From Mycobacteriales bacterium (GTDB lineage: Bacteria; Actinomycetota; Actinomycetes; Mycobacteriales; SCTD01), in contig JBBDWV010000025.1 in NCBI GenBank assembly GCA_040902655.1, positions 53,301 through 117,300 of the forward strand: a DNA stretch of 64,000 nucleotides. Direction: 5' to 3'. Position 1 is the first letter of the stretch; each line of letters opens with the position of its first letter. Made by a program: the position numbers and the translations under genes. Shown piece by piece: positions 1 to 10,009 of this stretch. A model generated the notes under the pieces. That model did not search any database and was not told the DNA's origin. It worked only from the letters and a program-made list of their open reading frames with translations.

Positions 1-3
1 CCG

Positions 4-24
4 CCCCCCCCCCCCCCCCCCCCC
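4..24. repeat. 21-nt poly-C homopolymer
   Basis: An unbroken run of 21 cytosines lies 36 bp upstream of the first gene. Runs this long are unusual even in GC-rich DNA. It could be a slippage-prone tract in the leader of the transporter operon, or an artefact at a contig or scaffold edge, which its position at the window start makes plausible. Confidence 0.8.
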
Positions 25-59
25 GAGGTCCCCCTCCCCTTTGCCTCAGGAGAACGCAC

Positions 60-977
60 GTGGACTTCGACGCGCTCGGCAACTGCCTCACCTCCGCGGG
101 CTGTGCCGGCCCTCGCCTGCTCGGCGGCCTGGCCAGCGCCGCGGTCATCTACCTCGTCGCTTCGGGCCTGTCGTTGGTCTTCGGCGTCATGGGTGTGCTC
201 AACTTCGCCCACGGATCGCTCTACATGCTCGGCGCCTACCTCGGCTACACGCTGGCGAGCGTGTTCGGCGGCGGGACCGGCTTCCTGGCCGTTCTCACGG
301 CGCTGTTCGTCGCGCCCCTGCTCGTCGCCCTGATCGGCGGCGTCATCGAGGTCGGCTTCCTGCGCCGGATCTACGGGCGCGACCTGCTCTACCAGCTCCT
401 GCTCACCTTCTCGTTCATCCTGATCATCAACGGCGCGATCGAGAAGATCTACGGCCCGCAGTTCATGTCGTCACCGGTGCCGAGCGTGCTCTCGGGGACG
501 GTCAGCGTCTTCGGACAGCCGTTCCCCGTCTACCAGCTGTTCCTCATCGCGGTCGCCGTCGCGGTGGGCCTCGGGCTGACCGTGTTCATCAAGCGCTCCA
601 AGTACGGCACGATCCTGCGCGCAACGGCAGAGGACCAGGACATGGCCCGCGCCCTCGGCGTGAACGTGCCGCGGGTCTGGACGTTCGTGTTCATGGCAGG
701 AGCCGGCCTGGGGGGTCTCGGCGGATCACTCGCCGGCCCGCTGCGCTCGCTGTTTCCCGGAATGGACCTGGACGTCGTCGTGCAGGCCTTCCTCGTGGTC
801 GTCATCGGGGGGCTCGGGAGCCTGCCGGGCGCCGCGCTGGGCGCGGTGCTCGTCGGCCTGTTCCGCGCCTTCGGGGTGATCGTGGCCCCCGGGCTCGAGC
901 TGGTGTTCATCTACATCCTCGTGGTGATCGTGCTCATCGTGCGACCGCGCGGACTGGCCGGACGAGAGGTGGGATAG
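60..977 (+). CDS. branched-chain amino acid-type ABC transporter permease (LivH-like)
   Basis: This 305-residue protein is one of two inner-membrane permeases of a HAAT-family uptake ABC transporter. It is hydrophobic almost throughout, with about eight predicted membrane spans, and carries the LivH-type signature LNFAHGSLYMLGAY near residues 44-57. A glycine-rich cytoplasmic loop for contact with the ATPase lies near residue 245 (VVIGGLGSLPGAALG). The GTG start has AGGAGA at 48-53. The livM-like gene starts right after the stop, and two ATPases follow. No periplasmic binding protein is in the window; it may lie upstream. In this catabolic setting the substrate may be a carboxylic or aromatic acid rather than leucine. 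Confidence 0.93.
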   Translation: MDFDALGNCLTSAGCAGPRLLGGLASAAVIYLVASGLSLVFGVMGVLNFAHGSLYMLGAYLGYTLASVFGGGTGFLAVLTALFVAPLLVALIGGVIEVGFLRRIYGRDLLYQLLLTFSFILIINGAIEKIYGPQFMSSPVPSVLSGTVSVFGQPFPVYQLFLIAVAVAVGLGLTVFIKRSKYGTILRATAEDQDMARALGVNVPRVWTFVFMAGAGLGGLGGSLAGPLRSLFPGMDLDVVVQAFLVVVIGGLGSLPGAALGAVLVGLFRAFGVIVAPGLELVFIYILVVIVLIVRPRGLAGREVG

Positions 978-2039
978 ATGCAGACCCTGACCGACCGGGT
1001 CCGGCCGCTGGGCGGCCGCCGGCTCCAGCTGCTGGCGTGGGCCGCCTTCGTGGTGGCCCTGATGCTGGTGCCGCTGTTCACGTCCAAGCTGACGACCTTC
1101 ATCCTCGGCCAGGCGCTGGTCTTCGGCGTCGCCGCCGTCAGCCTTAACCTGCTCATCGGCTACGGCAAGATGGTTTCGTTCGGGCACGCAGCCTGGTGGG
1201 GCCTCGGTGGTTACACGACCGGCATCGTCCTGCAGCGGTACACCGGGCTCGGTGTCCTCGGCGCACTGGTCGTCGCCGTCGTGGTGACCGTGTCGGTCTC
1301 CGCGGTCGTCGGCTACTTCTGCGTCCGGCGGGGCACCATCTACTTCGCGATGCTGACGCTCGCCTTCGCGCAGCTGGTCATGCTGGCCATCCTGCGGATG
1401 CGCGGCCTGACCGGCGGCGAGCAGGGGCTGACCGGGGGGATCCCGCGCCCGGCCATCGGGCCGTTCGAGATCACCGGCATGCAGGAGTTCTACTGGTTCT
1501 CCGCAGTGATCTCGTTGCTGGCGCTCGCCGGGATGGCCTGGTTCCTGGCTTCGCCGTTCGGACTGAGCCTGCGCGCGCTCGCTGCCGACCCCGAGCGTGC
1601 AGCCGCCACCGGCATCAACGTGAAGCTGCACCAGTGGGCGACCTTCGTCGTGGCGGCTGCCTTCGCCTCTGTCGCGGGAGGACTGCACGCGATCTCGCAG
1701 TCCGCGGCGTTCCCCGAGTCGTTGCACTGGACGACCTCGGCGCTGTTCGTCTTCATGGGACTGGTCGGGGGCATCGACCACTTCGTCGGTCCACTGGTCG
1801 GCGCCGTTGTCTACATCTATCTCGAGCGGTTCGCCAGCAACGTGCTCGACGCGCGAGACCTGGTGCTGGGGGCCCTCCTGCTCGCCATCGTCATCGGCCT
1901 GCGCGGGGGAGTCGTCGGCACCGCCGTGTCGCTGTGGAACGGGGGCAGCGAGCGCTACCGAGCCCGCGGCAGGACCGGGCGCGGGTCCGGCCCGGACAGC
2001 AGCAAGCCCCTTGCACCGGCGACCGAAGGAGACCGCTGA
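978..2039 (+). CDS. branched-chain amino acid-type ABC transporter permease (LivM-like)
   Basis: This 353-residue protein is the second permease of the transporter. It is polytopic, with the LivM-type signature GYGKMVSFGHAAWWGLG near residues 61-77 and a C-terminal coupling loop (GLVGGIDHFVGPLVG, about 258-272). The last 35 residues are hydrophilic and rich in Arg, Gly and Ser, longer than usual for the family. The ATG follows the livH-like stop with no gap, so the two subunits are probably translationally coupled. LivH/LivM heterodimer formation is family knowledge; the substrate is not evident. Confidence 0.93.
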   Translation: MQTLTDRVRPLGGRRLQLLAWAAFVVALMLVPLFTSKLTTFILGQALVFGVAAVSLNLLIGYGKMVSFGHAAWWGLGGYTTGIVLQRYTGLGVLGALVVAVVVTVSVSAVVGYFCVRRGTIYFAMLTLAFAQLVMLAILRMRGLTGGEQGLTGGIPRPAIGPFEITGMQEFYWFSAVISLLALAGMAWFLASPFGLSLRALAADPERAAATGINVKLHQWATFVVAAAFASVAGGLHAISQSAAFPESLHWTTSALFVFMGLVGGIDHFVGPLVGAVVYIYLERFASNVLDARDLVLGALLLAIVIGLRGGVVGTAVSLWNGGSERYRARGRTGRGSGPDSSKPLAPATEGDR

Positions 2040-2042
2040 GCC

Positions 2043-2805
2043 ATGGCACTGCTCGAAGTACGCGATCTGAGGCGCCATTACGGGGCAGTCAAAGCCGTGG
2101 ACGGTGTCGACCTCACGGTGGAGCAGGGCGAGGTCCGGGCCGTCATCGGCCCGAACGGCGCCGGCAAGAGCACGCTGTTCAGTGTCGTGGCCGGCCGCGC
2201 CCAGCCCACCAGCGGCGAGGTGATCTTCGACGGGAAGTCACTGACCGGCGTGCCACCGCACCGCGTGGTCGAACGTGGAATCGGGGTGACCTTCCAGGTC
2301 GCCCGGATCTTCGACGGCCTCACGTTGCACGACAACGTGCTGACCGCGGTGCTGGTGCATCGCAAGCTGATCCGGTCGATGGTGCGACGCGTGTCCCGGA
2401 TGCGGGAGGCGCATGCCAAGGCCGACGAGACGCTGGAGTTGGTCGGTCTCGGACACCTGCGTGACCAGAACTGTGCCGTGCTCAGTCACGGCGACCGCAA
2501 GGCCCTGGAGATCGCCATTGCGCTGGCCAGTGAGCCACGGCTGCTGCTGCTCGACGAGCCGACGGCGGGCATGTCGGTGGCCGAGCGGACGTCCGTCGTG
2601 GCGCTGCTGACCCGGCTCGGGCACGACCTGGGGATGACGATCCTGTTCACCGAGCACGACATGGACATGGTGCTGAGCTTCGCCGACCGGATCACCTGCG
2701 TCGTGCGTGGCCGGGTCATCGCCGACGGCACGCCCGCCGAGATCAAGGCGAACAAGGAGGTCCGGGCGGCCTACCTGGGCCGCTCCGTGGAAGGGACGGA
2801 CGACG

Positions 2806-2816
<11 letters not shown>
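2043..2816 (+). CDS. ABC transporter ATP-binding protein (LivG-like)
   Basis: This 257-residue cytoplasmic ATPase powers the LivHM-type permeases. It has Walker A GPNGAGKST (about residues 38-46), a degenerate ABC signature LSHGDRKALEIA (His-Gly-Asp in place of the usual Gly-Gly-Gln), Walker B LLLLDEPTAGM and a switch His in TEHDMDM. LivG and UrtD proteins commonly vary at the signature. A strong GAAGGAGA at 2025-2032 precedes the ATG. Its 3' end overlaps the livF-like gene by 11 bp, as expected for paired, probably heterodimeric ATPases. Confidence 0.93.
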
Positions 2817-3516
<700 letters not shown>

Positions 3517-3564
3517 GCGGACACGCCAGCGGCCCGTCCCCACGACCCGGACAGAGGAGGAGAA

Positions 3565-4716
3565 GTGGACTTCACGCTTGCGCCAGAGGACCAGGCCCTC
3601 GCGGACCTGTGCCGCGACTTCGCGGCGGGTGAGATCGCCCCCCACGCCGCGAGATGGTCGGTGGAGGAGCGCTGCCCGGTCGAGGTGCTGCGGCACATGG
3701 GTGAGCTCGGCCTGATGGGTCTGCTGGTGCCGGAGGAGTACGGCGGTGCAGGCGTGTCGACCGTCGGCTTCGTCGCCGCGATGCAGGAGATCGGCCGCGC
3801 GGATCAGTCCCTCGCCTCGGCCTGGCAGGCACACCTGACGATCGGGAGCCTTCCGCTGCTCCACTTCGGGAGCGAGGAGCAGAAGCAGCGCTGGCTCCGT
3901 CCGCTGGCCGAGGGCCGAGCACTCGGCGCTTTCGGTCTCACCGAACCCGACGCCGGCTCGGACGCGGGAGGGATCCGGACCCGGGCCGTACGGGACGGGG
4001 ACGGCTGGCGGATCAACGGCCGGAAGATGTTCATCTCCAACGCGGGTACGGATCTGAGCCTCGGCGTGACGTTGCTGGCGCGGGTGGGGGACGAGGACGC
4101 GGACGGCGGCAGCAGGTTCGCCAGCTTCGTCGTCGAGCGCGACACCCCCGGCTACTCCTGGGGCAAGAAGCTGCGCGGGATCGGCTGGCGGGCCCTCGAC
4201 ACGCGTGAGCTGATGTTCGACGACGTGCACGTCCCGGACGACCATCTGGTGGGCAACCCCGACCGCGGGCTCGCGCAGTTCCTCAGCATCCTCGAGGTCG
4301 GGCGCATCTCCGTCGCCGCGCTGTCGGTCAGCCTCGCGCAGGCCGTGCTGGAGATGTCGGTTGCCTACTCCAAGCAGCGGACGCAGTTCGGTCGGCCGAT
4401 CGGCGATTTCCAGGCGATCCAGTTCAAGCTCGCCGACATCGCCACCGAGACGGAGGCCGCCCGCTGGCTGACCTACCGTGCCGCGGCACTCCGTGACGCC
4501 GGCAAGCCGTTCCGCCGCGAGGCGGCGATGGCCAAGATGAAGGCCAGCCGGGTGGCTCGCTGGGCGGCCTCCGAGGCGGTCCAGATCCACGGCGGCTACG
4601 GCTACATGATGGAGCACCCGGTTGCCCGGTTCTTCTGCGACTCCAAGATCCTGGAGATAGGAGAGGGAACCAACGAGATCCAGCACCTCGTCATCGCGCG
4701 AGAGCTGGCTTCGTGA
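3565..4716 (+). CDS. acyl-CoA dehydrogenase
   Basis: This 383-residue flavoprotein is of the size that introduces an alpha,beta double bond into short or medium acyl-CoAs. The order is standard: helical N-domain, FAD/substrate segment FGLTEPDAGSDAGG (about 129-142) and NGRKMFISNAG, then a C-terminal helical domain. It ends with HGGYGYMMEHPVARFF and IGEGTNEIQ, whose Glu in GEGT is the expected catalytic base. The GTG start has GAGGAGGAG a few bases upstream. The end overlaps the next gene as GTGA. Substrate unknown; its place beside a transporter and CoA ligase suggests the first oxidation of an imported acid. Confidence 0.9.
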   Translation: MDFTLAPEDQALADLCRDFAAGEIAPHAARWSVEERCPVEVLRHMGELGLMGLLVPEEYGGAGVSTVGFVAAMQEIGRADQSLASAWQAHLTIGSLPLLHFGSEEQKQRWLRPLAEGRALGAFGLTEPDAGSDAGGIRTRAVRDGDGWRINGRKMFISNAGTDLSLGVTLLARVGDEDADGGSRFASFVVERDTPGYSWGKKLRGIGWRALDTRELMFDDVHVPDDHLVGNPDRGLAQFLSILEVGRISVAALSVSLAQAVLEMSVAYSKQRTQFGRPIGDFQAIQFKLADIATETEAARWLTYRAAALRDAGKPFRREAAMAKMKASRVARWAASEAVQIHGGYGYMMEHPVARFFCDSKILEIGEGTNEIQHLVIARELAS

Positions 4717-5708
4717 CGGGGCGGGAGCGGCTCACCGGCATCGGGCTCTCCCTCCGGGAGGCCCTGCCCCCCGGCCGTCTGATGGCGCTGGCCGAGGAGC
4801 TCGACGAGATCGAGGGCAGCACGTTGTGGTGCCCGGAGTTCGCGATCCGGGACGCGTTCTCCCAGCTGGCATTCGTCGCGGCTCGGACCCGACACCTCCG
4901 GCTGGCCACCGGTATCGCGCCCATGGCGGCACGTACCCCGGCCGCGACCGCGCTGGCGACGGCCACGCTGGACGAACTCTCCCTCGGCCGGATGGTGCTC
5001 GGTGTCGGCGTGGGGCACCCGACCATGTCCGGCGGCTGGCACGGTCAGGAACACGGGTCCTCGTTGCAGTGGGCAAGCGACTACCTCACCGTCCTGCGTC
5101 AGGCGCTGGGCGGCCTGACGACGGACTGGCCCGGGCAGGAGGCCGCGAGCACGGGATTCCGGCTGCTCACCGGCGGTGCTCCGGACGTTCCGGTCGTCCT
5201 CGCGGCGCTCGGGCCGAAGATGCTGGGTGTGGCGGCACGGCTGGCCGACGGCGTCCTGCTCAACTGGACGACGCCCGAATCCGCCAGGGCGAGCATCGAG
5301 ACGGTGACCGCGGCCACGGACGCCGGTCGCGAGCCGCTGCAGGTCGGCGGATACCTGCGGATCGCCGCGGGTCCCGATGCCGCCGCGCAGGCCTACGCGC
5401 ACACCGCCTTCTACGCCGAGCTGCCCGCCTACCGAAAGGCGCTGCTGAGCATGGGCTTCGGGACGTCCCGTGATCTGGCCGATGAAGCCGCCCGGGAGCT
5501 GGTCCTGCACGGGCGGGTGCAGGACATCGTCAGCCGGGCCCAGGAGTGGCGGGACGCGGGGGTGGATCCGCTGGTCATCTATCCGGTGGGCGACGAGGCC
5601 AGTATCGACGAAGCGATCCGGCTCGCTGTCGAAGTCGTCCGGTCGCTGGCGTCCTCGCAGCGCCCTGTGGGCAGCACGACCCTGACCAGGCAGGAAGGCG
5701 CACGATGA
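4713..5708 (+). CDS. LLM-class (luciferase-like) flavin/F420-dependent oxidoreductase
   Basis: This 331-residue TIM-barrel protein belongs to the luciferase-like monooxygenase superfamily. It has the family segment ATGIAPMAARTPAATALA followed by LDELSLGRMVLGVGVGHP, and a later GGAPDVPVVLAALGPKM stretch. Actinobacterial members usually use reduced coenzyme F420, some FMN; the sequence alone does not decide. The GTG start overlaps the preceding stop (GTGA) and the stop overlaps the next ATG (ATGA), so it is tightly coupled to the acyl-CoA dehydrogenase and CoA ligase. It may hydroxylate or reduce an intermediate of the same pathway. Confidence 0.85.
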   Translation: MTGRERLTGIGLSLREALPPGRLMALAEELDEIEGSTLWCPEFAIRDAFSQLAFVAARTRHLRLATGIAPMAARTPAATALATATLDELSLGRMVLGVGVGHPTMSGGWHGQEHGSSLQWASDYLTVLRQALGGLTTDWPGQEAASTGFRLLTGGAPDVPVVLAALGPKMLGVAARLADGVLLNWTTPESARASIETVTAATDAGREPLQVGGYLRIAAGPDAAAQAYAHTAFYAELPAYRKALLSMGFGTSRDLADEAARELVLHGRVQDIVSRAQEWRDAGVDPLVIYPVGDEASIDEAIRLAVEVVRSLASSQRPVGSTTLTRQEGAR

Positions 5709-7249
5709 CGACGGGTACCAACTGGGCGGCGGTGCTCGAGCACCATGCCGACCGCTTCCCCGAACGGCCGCTGGCGGTCTGCGAGGGTGTGCCGACCACC
5801 TACGGCCAGATGCTGGACCGGGTACGCCGGCTCGCCGGTGGATTGCGCAGCCGCGGCATCGGCCGAGGGGACATCGTCGGGCTGCTCGCGTACAACTCGA
5901 CCGAGTTCCTCGAGGTCATCTTTGCGGCCAACTACATCGGCGCGGTCGCCATGCCGGTCAACTGGCGGCTGTCCCCCACGGAGGTCGCCTACATCCTCAC
6001 CAACTCCAGGGCCAAGATCCTCGTCTCCGAGGTCGCCCTCGGCCACGTCGCCGTTCCTGCCCTCGCACAGGCCGAGCAGGAGGTGGTCGGCCTGGCCGTC
6101 GACGACCTGCGCGAGCCGGGCTGGTCGACCCTCGCCGAGCTGCGCCTGGCCGAGCCGGTGCCGGCTGCGGCGCAGGTGCAGGAGGGCGACCTGCACCGCC
6201 TGATGTACACCTCCGGGACGACGAGCCATCCCAAGGGCGTCATGATCACCCACGAGAACCTGATGTGGAAGAACATGGCCCACGTCGTCGAGTTCAGTGT
6301 CACGGCCGAGGACGTCGGTCTCGTGTGCGGGCCGCTCTACCACGTCGGCGCACTCGATCTCACGACCACCACGGTGCTCTACGCCGGCGGCACGGTCGTC
6401 ATCCACCCGCGCTTCGACGCGGAGCGCGTCGTCGCGGAGATCGAGCGCGGCCGGATCACCAACGTCTGGTTGCCTCCGGCGATGCTGAACGCCATCCTCG
6501 CGCTGCCGGACATCGAACGAGGCGACCTGGGCGGGCTGCGGTTCCTGATCGCCGGCGGCGAGAAGATGCCGGAGCCGCTCATCAAGCGGGTGCAGGACCT
6601 CTTTCCGAACGCGTGGTTCGTGGACGCCTACGGGCTGACGGAGTCGGTGTCCGGTGACACCTTCCTCGACCGCCGCTTCACCCTCGAGCGGCGCGGCAGC
6701 GTCGGCAAGCCGTGTCTGCATCTGGAGGTCGCCATCTGGGACCTCGACGGCGAGGACACGGTGCCCGCGGGGGTGACCGGTGAGATCGTGCTTCGCGGGC
6801 CCAAGCTCTTCCGCGGCTACTGGCGCAACCCGGAGGCCACCGAGGCGGCCTTCCGTGGCGGTTGGTTCCACACCGGCGACATCGGCTACCTCGACGAGGA
6901 CGGTTTCCTCTACATCGTCGACCGGCTCAAGGACATGATCATCTCTGGTGGCGAGAACATCGCCAGCATCGAGGTGGAACGCGTTCTGTACGGCTACCCC
7001 GGACTCCGCGAGGCCGCCGTGGTGGCTCGTCCGGACGAGCGTTGGGGGGAGGTGCCGGTCGCCTACGTGGCGATGGAGCCCGGGGTGCAGGCGACCGAGG
7101 AGCAGGTCGTGGCCCATTGTCGACAGCAGCTGGCCAAGTTCAAGGCACCCAGCGCCGTGGTGTTCGTCGACGAGTTGCCGCGCAACCCGTCGGGCAAGGT
7201 GCTCAAGCGCGAACTGCGGGCCCGCAAGAGTGACCCAGGAAAGGGCTGA
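5705..7249 (+). CDS. acyl-CoA synthetase (AMP-forming)
   Basis: This 514-residue ANL-superfamily ligase makes acyl-CoA from an acid, ATP and CoA. It shows the P-loop-like motif MYTSGTTSHPKGVM (about 167-180), DAYGLTE, the hinge region HTGDIGYLDEDGFLY then IVDRLKDMIISGGENI, and the C-terminal catalytic Lys in NPSGKVLKREL. The size fits FadD3/FadD13-type or aromatic acid-CoA ligases. The ATG at 5705 overlaps the previous stop; a longer in-frame extension lacks a better start. It probably activates the compound imported by the LivHMGF-type transporter. Confidence 0.9.
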   Translation: MTTGTNWAAVLEHHADRFPERPLAVCEGVPTTYGQMLDRVRRLAGGLRSRGIGRGDIVGLLAYNSTEFLEVIFAANYIGAVAMPVNWRLSPTEVAYILTNSRAKILVSEVALGHVAVPALAQAEQEVVGLAVDDLREPGWSTLAELRLAEPVPAAAQVQEGDLHRLMYTSGTTSHPKGVMITHENLMWKNMAHVVEFSVTAEDVGLVCGPLYHVGALDLTTTTVLYAGGTVVIHPRFDAERVVAEIERGRITNVWLPPAMLNAILALPDIERGDLGGLRFLIAGGEKMPEPLIKRVQDLFPNAWFVDAYGLTESVSGDTFLDRRFTLERRGSVGKPCLHLEVAIWDLDGEDTVPAGVTGEIVLRGPKLFRGYWRNPEATEAAFRGGWFHTGDIGYLDEDGFLYIVDRLKDMIISGGENIASIEVERVLYGYPGLREAAVVARPDERWGEVPVAYVAMEPGVQATEEQVVAHCRQQLAKFKAPSAVVFVDELPRNPSGKVLKRELRARKSDPGKG

Positions 7250-7255
7250 GCAGAC

Positions 7256-7924
7256 GTGACCAAACCCGGCGTCAGTGAGAATGCTGTCCGGACGGATCCG
7301 GTTCCGCTCCCGGCGGCGCGCCGCGGCCCGGTGAGCAAGCGGGTCCAGCGGCAGAAGGAGATCATCGACGTCGCGGCCCACCTGTTCGCCACGCAGGGCT
7401 ACAACGCCACCGGGATCGCCGGCCTGTGCGAGGCCGTCGGACTGGGCAAGGGCTCGCTGTACTACTACATCCAGTCCAAGGAGCATCTGCTCTCCCAGAT
7501 CCACGACCGGGTCATGGAGGAGGTCCTGCAGAGCGCCCGGGACATCGAGCAGCTGGACGCCTCCCCGGCCGAGGGCCTGCGGATGCTCGGCATCGAGCTG
7601 GTCAAGATCATCACTCAGTACCCGGACCACGTGTGGGTGTTCCTGCACGAGTGGCGGGCACTGAGCGGTCAGGAGGCTGTCGACTTCCGCCGGAAGCGGC
7701 GACAGTACGAGGCGACCGTGGAGAAGATCCTCCTCGCCGGTGTCGAACGAGGTGACTTCGAGATCTCGGATCTGAGCCTTGCCGTGCGCGCGTGGCTCGG
7801 CATGCACAACTACACCTATCAGTGGTACCAGAGCGGCGGGCGGCTGAACTCCTTCCAGATCGCCAACCAGTACTACGAGATCTTCATGCGCGGGATCAAG
7901 GCGGGGCCGGGAGCCAGGGGCTGA
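7256..7924 (+). CDS. TetR/AcrR-family transcriptional regulator
   Basis: This 222-residue one-component regulator has an N-terminal helix-turn-helix: RQKEIIDVAAHLFATQGYNATG, then IAGLCEAVGLGKGSLYYYI (about residues 29-73). This is the pattern of fatty acid or CoA-thioester-responsive TetR proteins with a TetR_C_33-like ligand domain. The GTG start lies 6 bp after the CoA ligase stop, with GGAAAGGG upstream. It ends the first operon and converges on the E1 gene. It is the nearest candidate for binding the shared palindromes at 10013-10024 and 22864-22875; this is inference. Confidence 0.88.
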   Translation: MTKPGVSENAVRTDPVPLPAARRGPVSKRVQRQKEIIDVAAHLFATQGYNATGIAGLCEAVGLGKGSLYYYIQSKEHLLSQIHDRVMEEVLQSARDIEQLDASPAEGLRMLGIELVKIITQYPDHVWVFLHEWRALSGQEAVDFRRKRRQYEATVEKILLAGVERGDFEISDLSLAVRAWLGMHNYTYQWYQSGGRLNSFQIANQYYEIFMRGIKAGPGARG

Positions 7925-7976
7925 GGCCGCGGCGCCCGGCGACTGCGCACCTGGACCGGCGGCCGGCGCACGGACG

Positions 7977-9938
7977 TCAGGCCAGCGCCGTCTCGCGAAT
8001 CGCCGCTGTGATCTCTGCCCGGTTCGGTAACCATTCCTGCTCCAGTCCTGGGGCGTAGGGAGCGGGGGAGAAGCGGGCGCCGACCCGCCGCAAGGGCGCG
8101 TCGAGGTGCCAGAAGCCGGCGTCCGCCGCCAGCGCAACGATCTCTGCGCCCACGCCGAAGTCCTGCACCGCCTCGTGCACGACCACCAGGCGGTTGGTCT
8201 TGCGGAGCGAGGTGAGAATGGCGTTGCGGTCCAGGGGCTGGATCGTGCGCAGGTCGATCACCTCCACCTCGATGCCCTCGGCGGCCAACTCCTCCGCCGC
8301 CGCCACGGCCTGGTGCAGGATGGCGGAGTAGGACACGACGGTGACGTGCGTGCCCTCACGCACCACCCGGGCCTTGCCCAGGGGGATGAGCAGGTCCTTC
8401 GGCGGGCGCGGACCCTTCTTTCCGTAGAGCAGCCGGTTCTCGATGAACACGACCGGGTTGGGGTCCTGGATGGCGCTGCGCAGCAGGCCGTAGGTCTCCC
8501 ATGGTGTGGAGGGCATGACGACCGTCAGTCCCGGGACATGGGCCAGCAACGCCTCCAGGCTCTGCGAATGCTGGCTCCCGGAGGACCGACCGGCGCCGAA
8601 CTGTGTGCGGACGGTGAGTCCCATCTGCGCTTTGCCGCCGGTCATGAAATGCAGCTTCGCGGCCTGGTTGAGCAATTGGTCGAAACAGACGCCGAGGAAG
8701 TCCAGGTACATCAGCTCCACGACCGGTCGCATGCCGGCCATCGCGGAGCCCACGCCCAGCCCCATGACTGCTGTCTCGGAGATGGGGGTGTCCAGCACCC
8801 GGTGCGGCCAGCGCGCCGCGAGACCGCGGGTGAGGCCGAAGACGTTGCCGCCCTCGCCGACGTCGACACCGGCCAGAAAGACCGTGTCGTCCTGCTCCAG
8901 CTCGTGTTCGAGGGCGTCGCGGACGGCATCCATGGTGCGGAAGATCTCGCCGCCGGCAGGTGGCGGAGCCGGGTCGGGCAGCGACTCCCGGGCGGCGAGC
9001 ATGAAGCGGTTCAGCGTCCCGGGTTGCGGCTCCGGCGCTTCGGACGCCACCCGCTGGGCCTGCGCGACCTCCTCGGTGACCGCGGCGTCGAGGGCATCGA
9101 CCCGGTCGCCCGGCACACCGAGGTCGGCCAGCTGTCCGCGCGTGACGAGCAGCGGGTCCTTGAGCTTCCACTCCTCGAGCTCCTCCGGGGTGCGGTAGCT
9201 CTGGGGGTCGCCCTCGTAGTGCCCGTGCCAGCGGTAGGTCTCGGCCTCGACGAGCACCGGCCCGCCGCCGCTGCGCGCCTGGGCCACCACCTCCTCCATC
9301 AGCAGGCTGACCGCCCGGACATCGTTGCCGTACACGTGGCGGTAGCCGATGCCGTAGCCACCGGCACGCTGCTCCAGCGAGCACGGATGCTGGTCGGCGG
9401 CCGGGGAGAACTCCGCATAGTGATTGTTCTCGCAGAAGAAGACGATCGGGAGGCGCCAGAGCGCCGCCAGGTTCACCGCCTCGTGGAAGGCGCCCTGGGC
9501 GACGGCGCCGTCCCCGAAGAACGCGACGGTGACGTGCGAGCGCCCTGCGATCCGGGCCACGGCCGCAGCCCCGGTGGCGATCGGTAGGCCCGCCCCGACG
9601 ATGCCGTTGGCACCGAAGATGCCCTTGCCGGGATCGGCGATGTGCATCGAGCCGCCGCGCCCCGAGCATGTCCCGCTCTCGCGAGCCATGAGCTCGGCGA
9701 ACATCCCGGTCATGTCCAGACCTTTGGCGAGGCAGTGACCGTGCCCGCGGTGCGTCGAGGTGATGACGTCCTCGACGAGCAGGGGTGCGCAGGCCCCGAC
9801 GGCAGCCGCCTCCTGGCCGATCGAGAGGTGGACGAAGCCGGGGACGTCCCCGTCGCGGTACATCCGGGAGACCTGTTCCTCGAACCGCCGGATGCGGACC
9901 ATGCGCTCGTAGAGCCCGAGCAGAACTGCAGCGTCCAC
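7977..9938 (-). CDS. fused alpha/beta 2-oxoacid dehydrogenase E1 (thiamine diphosphate-dependent)
   Basis: This 653-residue protein joins E1 alpha (about 1-310) and E1 beta (about 330-653) in one chain. The alpha half has the ThDP/Mg motif FFGDGAVAQGAFHEA ending in FFCENN, and HRGHGHCLAKGLD. The beta half has DTPISETAVMGLGVG and QFGAGRSSGSQHSQS, then a transketolase C-domain. It decarboxylates a 2-oxoacid or acetoin-like substrate onto lipoyl E2. No E2 or E3 is in the window. The GTG start at 9938 has GGAGG eight bases upstream; a GTG six bases earlier is too close to it. It is divergent from the SDR operon across a palindromic operator. An acetoin dehydrogenase-like role is possible, given the butanediol dehydrogenase-like neighbour. 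Confidence 0.87.
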   Translation of the reverse strand: MDAAVLLGLYERMVRIRRFEEQVSRMYRDGDVPGFVHLSIGQEAAAVGACAPLLVEDVITSTHRGHGHCLAKGLDMTGMFAELMARESGTCSGRGGSMHIADPGKGIFGANGIVGAGLPIATGAAAVARIAGRSHVTVAFFGDGAVAQGAFHEAVNLAALWRLPIVFFCENNHYAEFSPAADQHPCSLEQRAGGYGIGYRHVYGNDVRAVSLLMEEVVAQARSGGGPVLVEAETYRWHGHYEGDPQSYRTPEELEEWKLKDPLLVTRGQLADLGVPGDRVDALDAAVTEEVAQAQRVASEAPEPQPGTLNRFMLAARESLPDPAPPPAGGEIFRTMDAVRDALEHELEQDDTVFLAGVDVGEGGNVFGLTRGLAARWPHRVLDTPISETAVMGLGVGSAMAGMRPVVELMYLDFLGVCFDQLLNQAAKLHFMTGGKAQMGLTVRTQFGAGRSSGSQHSQSLEALLAHVPGLTVVMPSTPWETYGLLRSAIQDPNPVVFIENRLLYGKKGPRPPKDLLIPLGKARVVREGTHVTVVSYSAILHQAVAAAEELAAEGIEVEVIDLRTIQPLDRNAILTSLRKTNRLVVVHEAVQDFGVGAEIVALAADAGFWHLDAPLRRVGARFSPAPYAPGLEQEWLPNRAEITAAIRETALA

Positions 9939-10009
9939 CGAGTGCACCTCCGGAAAAGTCAGGGGGAGTGCCGCAGACCTTGACGGCCCTGGAGCGGCCT
10001 CCGTAATGT

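Noticed and set aside
726-2078. Minus-strand frame of 450 codons opposite livH/livM-like genes
   Set aside because: Shadow of two clearly conserved permease genes; no start signal and a composition typical of antisense frames.
5579-8137. Very long minus-strand open frame (852 codons)
   Set aside because: It lies opposite the well-supported CoA ligase and TetR genes. Its composition (His, Arg, Gln, Glu-rich with no motifs) is that of an antisense shadow in GC-rich DNA.
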